Origin: Phoronis australis
Lineage: Eukaryota; Phoronida; Phoronidae
Length of the DNA: 64,000 nucleotides
Direction: 5' to 3'
NCBI GenBank assembly: GCA_002633005.1
Contig: NMRA01000502.1
Span: 174,493 to 238,492, forward strand
A program made the position numbers and the translations under genes. Under the pieces are notes generated by a model that made no database searches, was not told where the DNA came from, and saw nothing but the letters and a program-made list of their open reading frames with translations. Positions 34,601-46,577 of the stretch are shown here, one piece after another (position 1 is the first letter of the stretch; each line of letters opens with the position of its first letter).

Positions 34601-37600
34601 CGAGGAGACCATTTCCTAAAATTTTGCAACATTGCTTGGGAGATGATGACAGCTCCGCAGCAGCAAAAATTCTTCTAAAATTCGGTTTGCTGGTATTAAT
34701 GAAATGAAACCAGTTCCAATAATTTGTTGTGACATGTACGCAACCTCATGGAAGAAGATCAGCTGATGGAAGAATCGGGGAATAAAGAAACTGGTCAATA
34801 GGTGACACAATATTCCATGGCAGCAAAAGCTGAAGCAAAAGATCGCTCCACAACTATAGCAGCAGAACGGTAATTTTTCCAACACCGGTAAATAATTTAG
34901 TTTACTAAAAGAGTGCAGTTTTCAATGACACCGATTTTGTGTCAGATCTTATTTGGTCAGTTTTTTACACATCGGCACAATGCTGTATATTTAATATACA
35001 GCTTTGCACCTAAGGCTAACAACAAGCAAGTACAAGCCTCAAGAATTCACACAAAATGACCTGGAATTGCCCAACATGACAGCTAGGCAGATTGACAGTT
35101 GAGTAGTCCTCTCACACGATTGAGAAGGAATGGTTTGTCCGATTACTTTCGTCTTGTACATTAACTGTAGTTGATCAAAAAAGATCCAGTGGTGGAAATG
35201 CAACAACTGATAAGTTACACCGTCTTAATTTCATTATTTATGGGAATCTATTGTTTTTGTTGAAAAATTGGCTAACCTAAAGGAAAATCCCAGACATTGT
35301 TTTCAGGCATATTTAATCATGTTTTAAACATACAAAAAGTTGATGAATGCAGATGAAAAGACATCTAAATTTTTATCAGAAAAATTGCAACGTCATGTGA
35401 CCACACTGTCATGTGACCACAAGAATGGCACAGTATTGTAAATGACATGAATAGATTTGACTCGACTACTAGCCCGAAATGTAATTCTAAATGGACTGAC
35501 AGTTGCTAGTTACTTGGATGTTTCTACAAGATGAAGGCATTTTACTTAAGAGTACATGACCTTAAGTAATCAAAAGATAGCTAATATCAGATTCTATTAA
35601 CAGGCTACACTAAGTTGAGTGTCCGACTTATATAAGTGCACTAAAACATGGGTGTTTTGTTACTTTATAAATAAACTGTTTGGTTGTTTAGTGTGAAGTG
35701 GTTGACAGCACGACGAAACAATTCAGAGGCAACTGTAAAATTCCACTCAATTTGAATCCACTTTTGTGTTTGGTTTTCTAATCCTCAGTTGCACAAGATC
35801 TAGTAATACTGGATCCTGGGGTGTGTTTCGTGAAAGTGACTTAAAAATAAGACAGAAACTTGGTCTTCACAATTACTGAAAAAAAATGTTCAGCCAAGTA
35901 ACTATGAGTGCATCACAATATAGAAATATCCATATAACTTGCAGTTATCTGCATATTCTCAGAGACTTTGCAATTTTACTCAAGTCACGTGAGACTTAAT
36001 CAATTTTCAGAAATAGAGGTGTGGAGCACAAGACCAAATTTCTAACTCAAGTAATTAAGTCAATTTTTGTAAAACAGACCTCTGAACTAGACATGATATT
36101 ACTGTCACTCTAAACAGTATGTACATTTAACAGTTACTTACTTAGCCAAGACAACCACAGCTGGTGAAGTGAAGATATCCATATACCTGGAACTTGATCT
36201 GTAGGCCCGATTTAACCTGTCAAAACAAATCACAACAATCCTAAATTACTGTCGACTATCACGGCAGGATTTAACAGTAGTGACATGACATTGACTAGCT
36301 GAATTCAGGTAGACTTAATCTACAGTAGGTTCAGTTTAGTTCCTCCGTGATTCACACGACTCACATTTTATCTTCAAGGAGTAAAATCTATCAGAGGGTT
36401 GGATCTGCCATTACACAATTACAGTTTGTTTCCATTTGTCACCATAAATTAGTTTAGATGAACTACATGACTTGCACATGTTGATAAGTATCAAACCAAC
36501 AAGACTTAGAGGACTAAAGACTGAAGGTGTCCACACACCACACCAGAGTTTGGTCTGGGTACAAATCTCGGTCTCATCGAAACGTTCAGCCTATTTTATC
36601 CATTTAAGACTTCACCTCAGATACCCACATCTGATGGTGGACAACACTAGTCCTACTCTTCACCTTGCTGATGCCCTACATTTACAGATCACTTGTTAAT
36701 GGGAAGCTACCACAGAGTGGACTTACCTAGCGTTGAACTCATGGTCTAGTTCATTAAAGTGTCTGAGATACTGGCGAGCATACAGAGACCACCTTCTCAC
36801 ACCCAGTACACCTGGCTCTCTACGTAAAATCTGTAACAGCCACATTATATTAAAATTCAAAACAAACCTGCCTTTGTCCCTCAAAGAAACTAGAAAACAA
36901 AGTATGCACACAATTAAAAAAAGACAATCGAAACTGATGTAATTTGATACGTTTTGTACATTAGATATTAACTTTACTACTTACAACGTTTGTATCATTA
37001 TGGTATGAATTGCGACACTGTTACAAAACCAGCTGACAATTAAAAAACGGCTATGCACACCATCATAAAGGTGTAGTGCTATTTTTAAAATTCAAAGAAT
37101 CATAGGTGGGTAATGTCCATGAAACTTAAATCAACTCTACACAAGTGATGACTTCTTTATTAAACTGATCATGTACCCACTGAAGCATAAGAGTCTGATC
37201 ATATACTCACTGAAGCATGACATGTTCATATACTCACTGAAGCATGACTGATCATATACTCACTGAAGCATGACTGATCATATACTCACTGAAGCATGAC
37301 TGATCATGTACTCACTGAAGCATGACTGATCACATACTCACTGAAGCATGACTGATCATGTACTCACTGAAGCATGACTAATCATGTACTCACTGAAGCA
37401 TGACTGATCACATACTCACTGAAGCATGACATGTTCATATACTCACTGAAGCATGACTGATCATATACTCACTGAAGCATGACTGATCATGCACTCACTG
37501 AAGCATGACTGATCATATACTCACTGAAGCACGACTGATCATATACTCACTGAAGCACGACTGATCATATACTCACTGAAGTATGACTGATCATATACTC

Positions 37601-40600
37601 ACTGAAGCATACATAAAAAAGCAGTAGAGTATTTGCCAGAGAAGAATCACAGGAGACAAGACTAGGTTGGCTAACCCCACCCACAATATGGTAGACGAAA
37701 GTCTGAAAAGAATTACATGAATTACATGAAGGAACTCTCTCACTCATCCAATAACTGCCCAGGGTGCTTAAATAGGGGAACTCAAAAATCAAACAAGGGT
37801 GAGCGAAAAAGAAATCTCTTAAAAGTCGGGGTCTAGGCATATCTTCTTGTGTGAATGCTCATGAAGCTACAATGACATCAGACTTCAGGTGCACAAGTTA
37901 CAGAAAACATTGTAGACATTGTAACAAAGGGTTTACATTTTAGAATGGACTGATTGCAAACATTCACTCAGTTGCTTGACTTGCATTTTTAAGCTGTGCA
38001 TCTTCCAATTTGAAGTAAACACTGCACATTTATAGACCTGATCATGTGTTGCTTACCCAGGTGCTTTCAATAACTTTTGCATAAAATAATGAACAATACT
38101 TTGTGCATGAGCCAAAACAATATCAGGTCTCGTACAGTTAAGAGCTCAAGTGAGCACGGGTATTTTCCCACTTGAATAAGGCAATGCTCAGCTGAAATTG
38201 TCCGATGAGTACTCAGAGGTAAGGGAGCAGCATATTTAATAAGAGCTAAAATTTTGATGAAATTAGGACTTTCACAAGGACACGGGACTCTCTTCAGTAA
38301 GTCTTGGTCATATCAGTACTGGGTGGAAGGTAAGACAAGCATGTGTATTTAACGAGAAAAATATGAACTGAACATGAGTGTTGACCTGGGTAGTATTGAG
38401 TAACACAGCACAAAATTACAATGGAAAAATCAGAATACAAAACTGACTCAGGCCAGTTTTACTTTCTGAATCAGCGACCAATATTATGTGAAATGGATGA
38501 CCACTAGGGTCAATTGGCTCAGTGTTCAATAACTTCAATTTCGTGAAGACGTCAAGTCCCACCTTCAGCTATAAATAATGCATTACGTACATCAAAACTG
38601 GGTAATCACATATGGGCAGATTGTGAGAATATGTCACAGATGTATCACTGACCATGAAGCGAAATCAAAAGAAGCCACCTCTTAGTGCAAAGCAAACCCA
38701 ATTAGCCTTTGTACATTACAATGACTCTAGGTTAGGCAATGTTGGATTACCCATTCGTAAACAAAATAATATGTGGACATTCGGAGAGAGAAATAGAGGT
38801 TTTAACTTATATTAACTTAAAACTTGTAGTTATTCCAATTCAAAAAGAAACTAACAAGTTTTAATCTTCAGTACTTGATATTAAATTCATAAGTGTTTTT
38901 AACACAGTGCGCTAATACACGATCAATTCTTTTCATTATGCTTGTGGAGAACACTTACTTTTCTGCCAAATGTGTCCTCTTCTGTGTGTTTTTGTAATCC
39001 GGATACAAGTGCCAGTAGTTTTCAAATGGTGACCATGGTCCCCCTAAATCAACAGAAGTCAAAATTAATAACATAATGTTGAAATATGAATAACAGACAA
39101 TTAGTGGTTATCCATATACTTGTGCAAAAAAGCTAGGCTGCAACATTTTCATTTTTTTCAATATTACTAGCATTAAAGTCTTTGGTTGGTTCAATTAAAA
39201 AGTACTGTTTAATTTTAGTTCTAACAGGAGAAAGGAAACAACAAGAAAATCGGCAACCAGATTCATGTTCCCATTATAAAGGTCGAAATGTTTCACTTAA
39301 GTTCAGTAAACCATCACCAATGATCAACCAGTGTATGATTAACATCAAACTCAACACCACAACACAAACAAATTCCAACTGGTAAAAAGCACAATCAACC
39401 AACTGAAGGCCGCAGGTGTCGCTGTGTTACAGTACCATTATTGCTTGGTGTGTACAGTGCCTATTGCTCATAAATCAGCAATGACCCCGTGATATGGAAG
39501 CTGAGTGAAAAATGGTCATTCGTTAGACAAGTGTATCGATACTGTGATGCTTTGACTTAGAGAGCGCATTGAACAGAATAGATACACATAAATGATGTCA
39601 GAAATGATCCTTGCAAATCTTGCAGATTTCATAACAGGCTACGTGAAGCATGAGATGAAACAACTTACAAAATAAAATCATTTCCAGGTTATACTTCAAG
39701 CCCGTACTTAAGTAAGCCCTGAAAGTAAAAACACAAATCTTTGTTATTCAAACTATAGAAAGATAGCATTCCAATACGTGTTGAAAATAAATTTCACAAA
39801 CACTGTGAACAAACATTAACTTCCTTAACATAACATCAGATAATGCACAGCAAATGAGCTATTCAGTACATAAGTACATACCATTCTCCAACAAAAGGTA
39901 CATGAAACTTGAGCGGCAGAAGCGATTTGTTGATCATGGCTATCAGGTAGTTCTTGAACCTTAGAATTCTCTGGTAAATATCTAGGTAAGATCATTTACA
40001 ACGATTAGTGATCAGCGTTAAGTCATGTGACGAAGTACCCGGAACTTGGGGAGAATACAAAATGAAGTTTCAGAGAATCCATGGCTAGTTTTTTAATACA
40101 GGTGACAGCACGATGTGCTGGCAAACTTGGATTGTTTGCAAGCTTTCAGCACTTTGGATGTTCAGCTTTGACTTCAGCAAGGTCAAGAGCCTCACATGTT
40201 GTCGGTATACATGGGAACTTCATCTGCCAATCTGGCAACAAATTTCCAGATAGTCTGACATTTACTCAGCATACTAATGCATAAAAATGAAGTCTCCGGA
40301 ACAATACTATAGACTGACAGAGTGGCTAGACTGATGGAGTGGTTGGGCTGACAAACAGTACTGCTTTGCATTGTGGGAAAACTTAGGGGTGAGGAATTGA
40401 GTCGACAGGTTGCAGATAAACAATGTAGGTGTGTCCGTAAAGCCTTTGAAAAAGTGTTGACTTTCAATAGAAAACAAGAGGTACTTGTATCAAATTATAT
40501 GCCCAGTCCATCTTTCAAAACAGTGTTCTATGCCAGGAGTAGGGGTACACATAGCTAATTTTAAAAACACTAGTTTAATACATCTGGTAGTGCAAGCAGA

Positions 40601-43600
40601 TGTCGCTTATTGAGTTAACACAATTTCACTGGAAACATCATTCTGTACTAAGCAAAATGACACATGACAAATTAATGAAAAAGTACAACAAAGTAGAACC
40701 AATAGTGTCCCTACCAAGCTCTGTAAGTTCTGCCTTATGGATACACATCTGTTGCTCTCTCTGCACATCAAGCACCCTTTTCTGGACCTCATGCCACGTC
40801 AGGTTGGGTAGATCAGCCTGTGCAGTGAAAACAATTTGTTCTCAAATCAAATTGTCACCAGCTAAAGTAGACACTATAGTTAGACACTAGTCATGCTGTG
40901 TCATTGTTTTAGTCACAACCTTTTGAACTGAACAATGTAGAGTCCGTGTTTTGCCAAAATGGAAAAAAAAACATAAACATTTAGCCAAACATCTGCATTT
41001 CTTGCATTAGAATTGAAACTGATTATTGTGGATGCACACACGTTACAAAGCTGACACATTAGAAACTCGACCAGTTTCAGCGCAGCTTGAACTTGGTCAC
41101 TGAAGAATGAGCATCACCAACTCTATACAATCATGAATATTGATCTAAAAGTTGCTTTGGTTAGGAGCAGAGTAATTACTGCATTAGTGATGACTTCGTG
41201 GCAATAGAAACCTTTCAGTGCCATCAGGTTTTTGTTACTCTTTGAAGCATAAATGTGAGTCATGACGCAGACAAAAGAGTGCAGGAACACTTTAAAACAA
41301 TGGACTAGACAGATATCTGGATCTGGAAACAGCTGTCACTTGAGAGTGACACTAAACAAGAGATATTTGTAATGAAAAGAGAGTACACTGACAAACTTTT
41401 TCCTGTCAGCAAATCCGGCTGTTACATCTTTGGGAATTCCCAAGCTTTTTTGGGAAAAGCAGACATCCTTGCTTTTTGTAAAAGCTCTGACTAGTCTCAA
41501 AGCCGCACTTTGGTAACCAGCTTTCACCTGAGAAACATCAGAGGTTTGCAGAAAGGCTTTACTCAGACTTCATAAACTATACTCTTCCAATCAGTAGGCT
41601 TGGCTACATATCATATTACTCACTGCAAATATCCTCAGAGCTGTAGTGTAGAAGGCCCTGATCTCAGAGTATTTATAGATGCTATAAATGACTTTGATCA
41701 GACGCAGTAGCCAGAAAACACCAGCCACTGCCATACAAATGGCTACTTCAGGCTGGATCCTATAAGTACAAATCACAAACTTCAACTGATGAGCAGTACT
41801 TAATTTAATAAATGTTTTGCTAAGATGGGCTTCACGTGACACTGTTTTCAATATTATTGTACTCTTAGAAATTTTATATAGTAATAAGTCATACTAATAG
41901 CATCATCTCACTCAATAAGATTAGTCAAAATTTCTGTCAACTCTAGACTTTGACAGTACTAGCACCTAGTAATTAGATTATGGCACTTTCTCTAATATAA
42001 GCCCACTCTCCACTATTGGGTCAGGTGGGATAAAGCAAAGCTATCTTCAAATTAAAAGAGATCCTAAACAGTGCGAGTAATAAACAATGTTTTAAGAAAC
42101 TAATGGGCCGATGGGCTGATGTATGTATGTGGGCTACAGATCATTAGACTTGTATACCAATAACCAATAACAAGTCTACTCCAGTTTAATTGAACTTCAA
42201 GTCAATTACAAGCTCATGGGTTTATACTCAAGCAGAAGCAGTGCTTAGTACAATGCTGTTCAAAATAAAAAAGTTACAACCAGGAAATGTGCCATCAAAG
42301 CATAAACACCAATGAAAAAGACTTCATTATAGTGACCAAAGCATCATACCTGTGCACACATTGTTCCAGGGAGTAAAGTGACTCATTAATGGTCACTTTG
42401 TGAGTGCCATTGTGGTGGATATCATGGAACAGGACGTCGTACTTGACACAGTCGATAAGGAACACCGTAAATGTGACAACAAAGATGAACTGACTGAAAT
42501 GGAATGTTAAGAACAACATGAGATCGGGGAAGATGTGAGAAAATATAAAATTTTACAATGAAATATCAAGCATTAACAACTGAAAATTTTAGTTTATTCT
42601 AATATTGGCTACTGAAACAACGCAATTCTGATTGGGGACTTTTCACAAAAGTGCTCTCTAAAGTAATGAGAGCAAAAAAGTGCCTTCCCAATGAACCCGG
42701 CTCAGATTTGGTAGACAGAAATAGAATTGTTACATAGTGGATCATAAATATAAAAGCCGATGAATAAATACCACTGCCAGCGCCTCCTGTTGTTTGATAT
42801 AGTTCACTCATTTATTTTAGCTTCTTGACACCTGCTGGGATTGAATATATCTTGCTTTATTAGCGGCAGACACTGGCTTTGTCGTGGAGATACATCTTCG
42901 CATTGGAAAATGTATAGAACAGGATGTCCTTACTCATCAACTGACATTTCAAAAGGTTTGCTTTTTTGTAAGGCACTGATACATTCCAGAGCACAGCAGT
43001 GGAAATTTACTGGCACTATAACAACAGAAAAGGTGTTTAAATACTATTTATACCCGATTGAAACCTCCAGTCCATATTACATGGGTTCTGTAAGTGGTAC
43101 TAAACACCTGTCCACCAGAGACCTGATCGCTTTCTGGTGAGTTAGTGAATGTCAATATGGCATGGCTATTTCGAAAATTAGTAATTGTAAAATTACTGTA
43201 GAGATGAAGATTTAGATTATAGTAATGTTTTTCTTTAGCTACATGCAACTGTCCTCGGAGGGCAGTCATTCTTTTAGGGTAGGGGGTGTAGCTGGGATTC
43301 CCAATCTGGGGTGAAAGTTTTACCAGGCCAAAATGCAAAAATTCGACACATGTTACACCAAGAGATAGAATTTTGACCCGTATCTATGTCCATTGAAAAA
43401 GGGCTTAACACTAGACAGGTTCGCCATCTGTGCTGCACCCCTTGGCATCGCTGACAGATGTGTGACCTTCCCAAAACCATCAATACGTTTCCGTTTGACT
43501 TCGAGCACACAGACTGTAACTACAGCGTTTAGTTTTCAATTTTGTTGACAGAACGATGAACAACTTGAAGAAATGATTGCTGGCGTATTTGTTTGAGCTG

Positions 43601-46577
43601 AGAAGAGTTACAGTCACCAACAGCATCCTAAGGTGTCCTTCCACGCTCAAAATGTACATATAGCAACATGGCTTTGATGATTTAAATAGTGTGAGGCATA
43701 ATTTGCCAACAAGATTCCAGAGTGCATGCTGGCTCTAAAGCATGACTACTGCTCTGCGCCAGCTCCGATAGCATACATATGGCCCATCATCATACTTATA
43801 CATCATCTGAAAAAAGTCTAACCAAATAATACCATCTTCGTGTCCAGTATTGACTTTCTAAAATCATGTCAGTATTGATACAGTTTAGGCTATTAAACTC
43901 CTAATCCCATGTCCAGCTAGAGTTATGACCTGCTATCCCAATTTTAACTCCCACGAATTTCCATTCACAAAAAAGAGAATACTGATGAGCTGGAAAATTT
44001 AGTAAAATGCATTTTTATACATTAATTAATAAAACTACTAAATATGTGGAAGCCAAGCAATGAAAAACTGGTCATAGCTCAAGAAAAAATGACAACATTG
44101 CATCATCATCTTGCATCATCTTAATGGTCACATTATGGAGAAAAATCACAGAAATATCAGGAAATGTGATGAAAATGATTGTAGGTTGGAAACTAAACAA
44201 CTTCTGAGATATGAAACAATGAAAGTAAAACCAGAAAACTACAAGCTAACGATAAATCAGAATATAATTGCCTATGGAATCATAAAATTTTTGAAATCTG
44301 TGGGATATTAGATACTCACAGAAGCTGTAGAACATCTTCTAGTACCATACACCAAAAACCGTGTCGCTGATGGTACTGGTACACGCGTGTGAAGAATTCA
44401 TCCAAATTTTCAATATGGTTCCAGCGTGCTGCGAAGAAGAAAGATAAAGGCATTAGTGCAAAGAGACTCTGTTGAAAAGCTGGCATCTCTCTTTCACTTA
44501 CCACAACTTGCATTTAGCATAAAAAATCAGGAAACCATTCTGTACGATTAACTGTAACAAACTTGTTTCAAAAGTTCTCTAACTTTAATAGAAATGGGTC
44601 TCTACCTGCAACCGGCACGATGCAGTTCAATTTTGAAGGGATTGAGGAACTCTTAAAACTGATAGATTTTGCAATCTTTCCAGATCAGACAAGTAATGGA
44701 AAATATGTTATCATGATATGGAAAGATTTGACACTTATTATTTTGTGTTCAATTGTAGAATAACAATAATATTCACTAAGTTGGTGAGTTTTCTCCGGTG
44801 AAACGATCAGATCTTTCTTACGCACTTAAATTGGTGAGCCTGGAAATCCCAGGGGGTGCTCAGTGTGCCTGAAATGATCTCCGACTTCAAGGCAGTAGAC
44901 GTTTCTCAAAACTTATCAGGGAGATTGAGCTATTTATACAACATGGCCGTCAGGGGTCAATGAATAAATCAAAAAATGTTCAGAAGCAACGTCTGGATGC
45001 TCACGCGAGCATGGGGGTTGACCAGAATGTTTGTGATAGTTCAGATCAAGACCGTTGGACGTGTGGCCTGACTGAACAACACACTGTCTAATTAATGCCT
45101 CAAGTTTAAAATGAAACTGAGCTTGCAAACATGAAGACGAGTGTGCACTGATAAATGTTTTGTCATTATTGGGAAATTACATATCATTATAACACTACCA
45201 TACACGAGATTTCATATGATTGAAGAATTGGGCAAAAACAATCAGTCAGGTTAAAACTATGACACAGAATGCTCTTCTTGAATGGCTTCTCGGATACTGA
45301 AGATAATTTTGATTCCTTTGAGAGTACCTAGACCATTCATCAGACCAAAGTCAGCTTTTTTCTTAATTATTATTCAGCTGCATAAATTGGTTGCTCATCG
45401 TAGAACACAGGAGAGGTCAAAATTTTTTGTCAATCTAATCACAAAAAGTCAGCAACCGGTCATAGATTAATCGTCCCGCCAACTCCGACCAGACAAGCAA
45501 TGGCCTGCTAGAAATCATTAGCTTGGAACCCACTGTAGTCGTCACTTGGTTCAGAAATTTGGGACAAGAAGCAAGTAATCAACACATGCAGGGGTATATT
45601 TTTAAACTCTTGCACATGCACTAAATCAACGTTTCATAATTATAAAAATCAAATCGATGAAAATAAAGAATGCGTTTTTCAAAGGACAATATTACACTTG
45701 CATTGAAGTAGCAATGAAGTCACCCATGTGCTCTTTGTCTAGTCTGCTAATAGTTGGCCAGTCACCTATTTTTCTGTTTGCCAAATTGCTTCCAACTATT
45801 CAGACAAAAATTCATGAGGGCAATGTGAAATGTAAAAAATGCATGTCTGCTGATGTTTGCGCACTGAGTATGACTCCCTCGGAGACCTTCCATGGAGGCC
45901 AAAACGTCCCCTAGATTAAACATTCGAGGTACAACAATAGCCAAAACTGATTCAAAATCAACAATAGGGTCACACTGACTGCTGAATAATCCATGACAGA
46001 AATCCAATTACTTTTTACTAGAATTTTTCTATTCCGGATAAATCTCCACAAAATCTCGACAGGTTTTGCTCTCTCCATGCTGTCAAAATCACGACAACTT
46101 ATTGTCTAGCTAGGCGCAGTAACATCACATTAAATTCTGACAAAAATGCTATCTTAGTGAGACCTAAGTTTTAATAATCTGCAAAATAATTCAGGAAAGA
46201 TATTTATCCAAGTTTGGCTGAGTCTGTCAAGATTCTTTGATTGGAAATCTCTCCAGTTTATTTTCATTAAGTTGATCAGACATGTTAGTGAACAAAATAT
46301 CCTACAGCCCATGAATGCAGCGATGGATGAAAAATCCCGTCCTTGTCGATTTCCAACACAATTTCTATGGAAAATGTCAACATCAATCTTATACATACTG
46401 TACAAAGTAGCTCTGCACCCCAAGTGAATTAAACTAGGATTATTATAGAGGTGCACCTTTGCCATTCTCTGGCACCACATGGATGATGACATCATCCTCA
46501 AGTGTCACATGTTCCTCTGAGTCGTCGTCATCACAGTAGGCCGGGATCGCCTGGTAGCCGGTCTCAAAATGGCTCAT
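28300..46577 (-). CDS. ATG9: Autophagy-related protein 9 (lipid scramblase)
   Basis: ATG9 is the multispanning scramblase of autophagy-initiating Golgi/endosomal vesicles; it spreads lipids delivered by ATG2 across both leaflets of the growing phagophore. Coding exons in transcript order: 46577-46457, 44428-44320, 42493-42350, 41759-41624, 40817-40715, 39981-39882, 39718-39669, 39043-38959, 37702-37603, 36830-36727, 36216-36142, 34217-34067, 33671-33537, 32716-32537, 31928-31845, 31398-31332, 29803-29715, 29347-29172 and 28696-28300. All junctions are AG/GT, all phases fit, and the total is 801 codons plus TAG, close to the vertebrate ATG9A/B size range. Diagnostic pieces: WNHIENLDEFFTRVYQYHQR, LRREPGVLG, QYLRHFNELDHE, LTIYDEDVLQVEHILTT, HYMPDNWKGH, RDEFAQLFQYKF and VEVVGVGDVCSFAQMD. 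The C-terminal third is Ser/Gly-rich and less conserved apart from MSISALYMHELHR. A probable non-coding 5' exon part lies at 46578-46615. A/B paralogue identity does not apply outside vertebrates. Confidence 0.95.
29172..29347 (-). CDS. ATG9: ATG9 exon 18
   Basis: Phase 0 in, phase 2 out. Low-complexity Ser/Met/Gly region (VAMPSMMPSMTGLSGGV), part of the variable cytosolic tail. The acceptor AACAG before TATAACAGC is chosen because it alone keeps the frame; a second AG eight bases on would not. Confidence 0.8.
29365..29590. repeat. Degenerate about 32-bp tandem repeat
   Basis: Six or so diverged copies of a unit containing ATATCAGTATCACCAATATC, in the ATG9 intron between exons 17 and 18. Confidence 0.7.
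29715..29803 (-). CDS. ATG9: ATG9 exon 17
   Basis: Phase 1 in, phase 0 out. Encodes AQRDANSLSMVPLENPLWSS, resembling the PENALFTSI-like segment of vertebrate ATG9 tails. Confidence 0.85.
30699..31144. mobile_element. MITE with about 27-bp inverted ends, TA-flanked
   Basis: Left CCAGGATTTTCCATAGATAA and the right end (reverse strand CCGGAATTTTCAATAGATAA) match with few differences. TA flanks both sides (30697-30698, 31145-31146). Several CCCATGGGCGTTTATT-like words lie inside. It has no coding capacity and sits in ATG9 intron 16. Confidence 0.6.
31332..31398 (-). CDS. ATG9: ATG9 exon 16
   Basis: Phase 0 in, phase 1 out. Encodes LTNPEWKPPNNCSMFINDLR, matching the NPxWQPP segment that follows the core domain in other ATG9 proteins. 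Confidence 0.9.
31845..31928 (-). CDS. ATG9: ATG9 exon 15
   Basis: Phase 0 on both sides. Encodes YTQAEDGKTELSLVHFT, nearly identical to the vertebrate QAEDGKTELSLMHF block. Confidence 0.93.
32537..32716 (-). CDS. ATG9: ATG9 exon 14
   Basis: Phase 0 on both sides. Membrane-embedded LLEELFSPLLTPLILIFCI, then the highly conserved FSVEVVGVGDVCSFAQMDIR. Confidence 0.95.
33537..33671 (-). CDS. ATG9: ATG9 exon 13
   Basis: Phase 0 on both sides. Encodes NILAQIHYMPDNWKGH and RDEFAQLFQYKF, among the strongest ATG9 signatures. Confidence 0.95.
34067..34217 (-). CDS. ATG9: ATG9 exon 12
   Basis: Phase 2 in, phase 0 out. Transmembrane NGAFFGGSVLAALVILTIYD, then EDVLQVEHILTTITLLG and a second hydrophobic run ending in CRNLIPDE. 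Confidence 0.95.
34292..35025. repeat. Dispersed repeat, copy 1 (about 0.73 kb)
   Basis: Homologous by eye to 47995-48780 along most of its length (shared TTCTGCTCRTCA, GGGAGATGATGA and ATACAGCTTTGC stretches). It lies in ATG9 intron 11. No open frame and no clear inverted ends; family unknown. Confidence 0.7.
36142..36216 (-). CDS. ATG9: ATG9 exon 11
   Basis: Phase 2 on both sides. Encodes RLNRAYRSSSRYMDIFTSPA, matching the LNRGYKPASKYM segment of vertebrates, then VVVLAK. Confidence 0.92.
   Translation of the reverse strand, partial: VKSGLQIKFQVYGYLHFTSCGCLG
36727..36830 (-). CDS. ATG9: ATG9 exon 10
   Basis: Phase 0 in, phase 2 out. Encodes LRREPGVLGVRRWSLYARQY and LRHFNELDHEFNAR, a hallmark of the family. 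Confidence 0.95.
37165..37611. repeat. 26-bp minisatellite made of the ATG9 exon 9 splice donor
   Basis: About 17 copies in the plus-strand form ACTCACTGAAGCATGACTGA plus six bases. On the minus strand each copy reads GCTTCAGTGAGTAT, the last six coding bases of ATG9 exon 9 followed by its 5' splice site. The right-most copy (37603 region) is the real junction; the other 16 fill the start of intron 9. Fifteen of those keep GTGAGT; the farthest has GTGGGT. Confidence 0.9.
37603..37702 (-). CDS. ATG9: ATG9 exon 9 (transmembrane)
   Basis: Phase 2 in, phase 0 out, no internal start. Encodes STILWVGLANLVLSPVILLW, then QILYCFFMYAS, the counterpart of vertebrate RILWIGIANFLLCPLILIWQ. It was found by searching the intron for the missing helix. 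Its acceptor is TTCTTTTCAG and its donor GTGAGT is the first unit of the adjoining minisatellite. Confidence 0.92.
38959..39043 (-). CDS. ATG9: ATG9 exon 8
   Basis: Phase 1 in, phase 2 out. Encodes GPWSPFENYWHLYPDYKN and KRTHLAE, aligned with the GPGSLFLNEWSLKAEYK region of vertebrates. Confidence 0.9.
39669..39718 (-). CDS. ATG9: ATG9 exon 7 (50-bp exon)
   Basis: Phase 2 in, phase 1 out. Encodes AYLSTGLKYNLEMILF. Short but required for phase, and conserved (TRGLKYNFELILF in vertebrates). Confidence 0.9.
39882..39981 (-). CDS. ATG9: ATG9 exon 6
   Basis: Phase 1 in, phase 2 out. Encodes IYQRILRFKNYLIAMINKSL, then LPLKFHVPFVGE. Confidence 0.93.
40715..40817 (-). CDS. ATG9: ATG9 exon 5
   Basis: Phase 0 in, phase 1 out. 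Encodes LTWHEVQKRVLDVQREQQMC and IHKAELTEL, the cytosolic stretch after the second helix. Confidence 0.93.
41624..41759 (-). CDS. ATG9: ATG9 exon 4 (transmembrane)
   Basis: Phase 2 in, phase 0 out. Encodes AICMAVAGVFWLLRLIKVIY and YKYSEIRAFYTTALRI, matching AGVFWIHRLIKFIY of vertebrates. Confidence 0.95.
42350..42493 (-). CDS. ATG9: ATG9 exon 3 (transmembrane)
   Basis: Phase 2 in and out. Encodes QFIFVVTFTVFLIDCVKYDV, then a lumenal loop with a possible N-glycosylation sequon (HHNGTHK), as in ATG9A. Confidence 0.95.
44320..44428 (-). CDS. ATG9: ATG9 exon 2
   Basis: Phase 1 in, phase 2 out. Encodes RWNHIENLDEFFTRVYQYHQ and GFWCMVLEDVLQLL, the conserved start of the membrane core. Confidence 0.95.
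46457..46577 (-). CDS. ATG9: ATG9 exon 1 (start codon)
   Basis: Begins MSHFETGYQAIPAYCDDDDS, comparable to the MAQFDTEYQ start of ATG9A. ATG is at 46577 and the donor GTGCAC is weak but phase-correct. A TTGCAG acceptor just upstream (ending 46616) implies a non-coding first exon further right. Confidence 0.88.

Noticed and set aside
34616-34885. Minus frame rich in Phe/Cys/Ile as a membrane protein
   Set aside because: It falls within a dispersed repeat that has a diverged, frame-broken copy at 47995-48780.
37165-37611. CRISPR-like array
   Set aside because: The 26-bp units are contiguous with no unique spacers, and the context is a eukaryotic intron.
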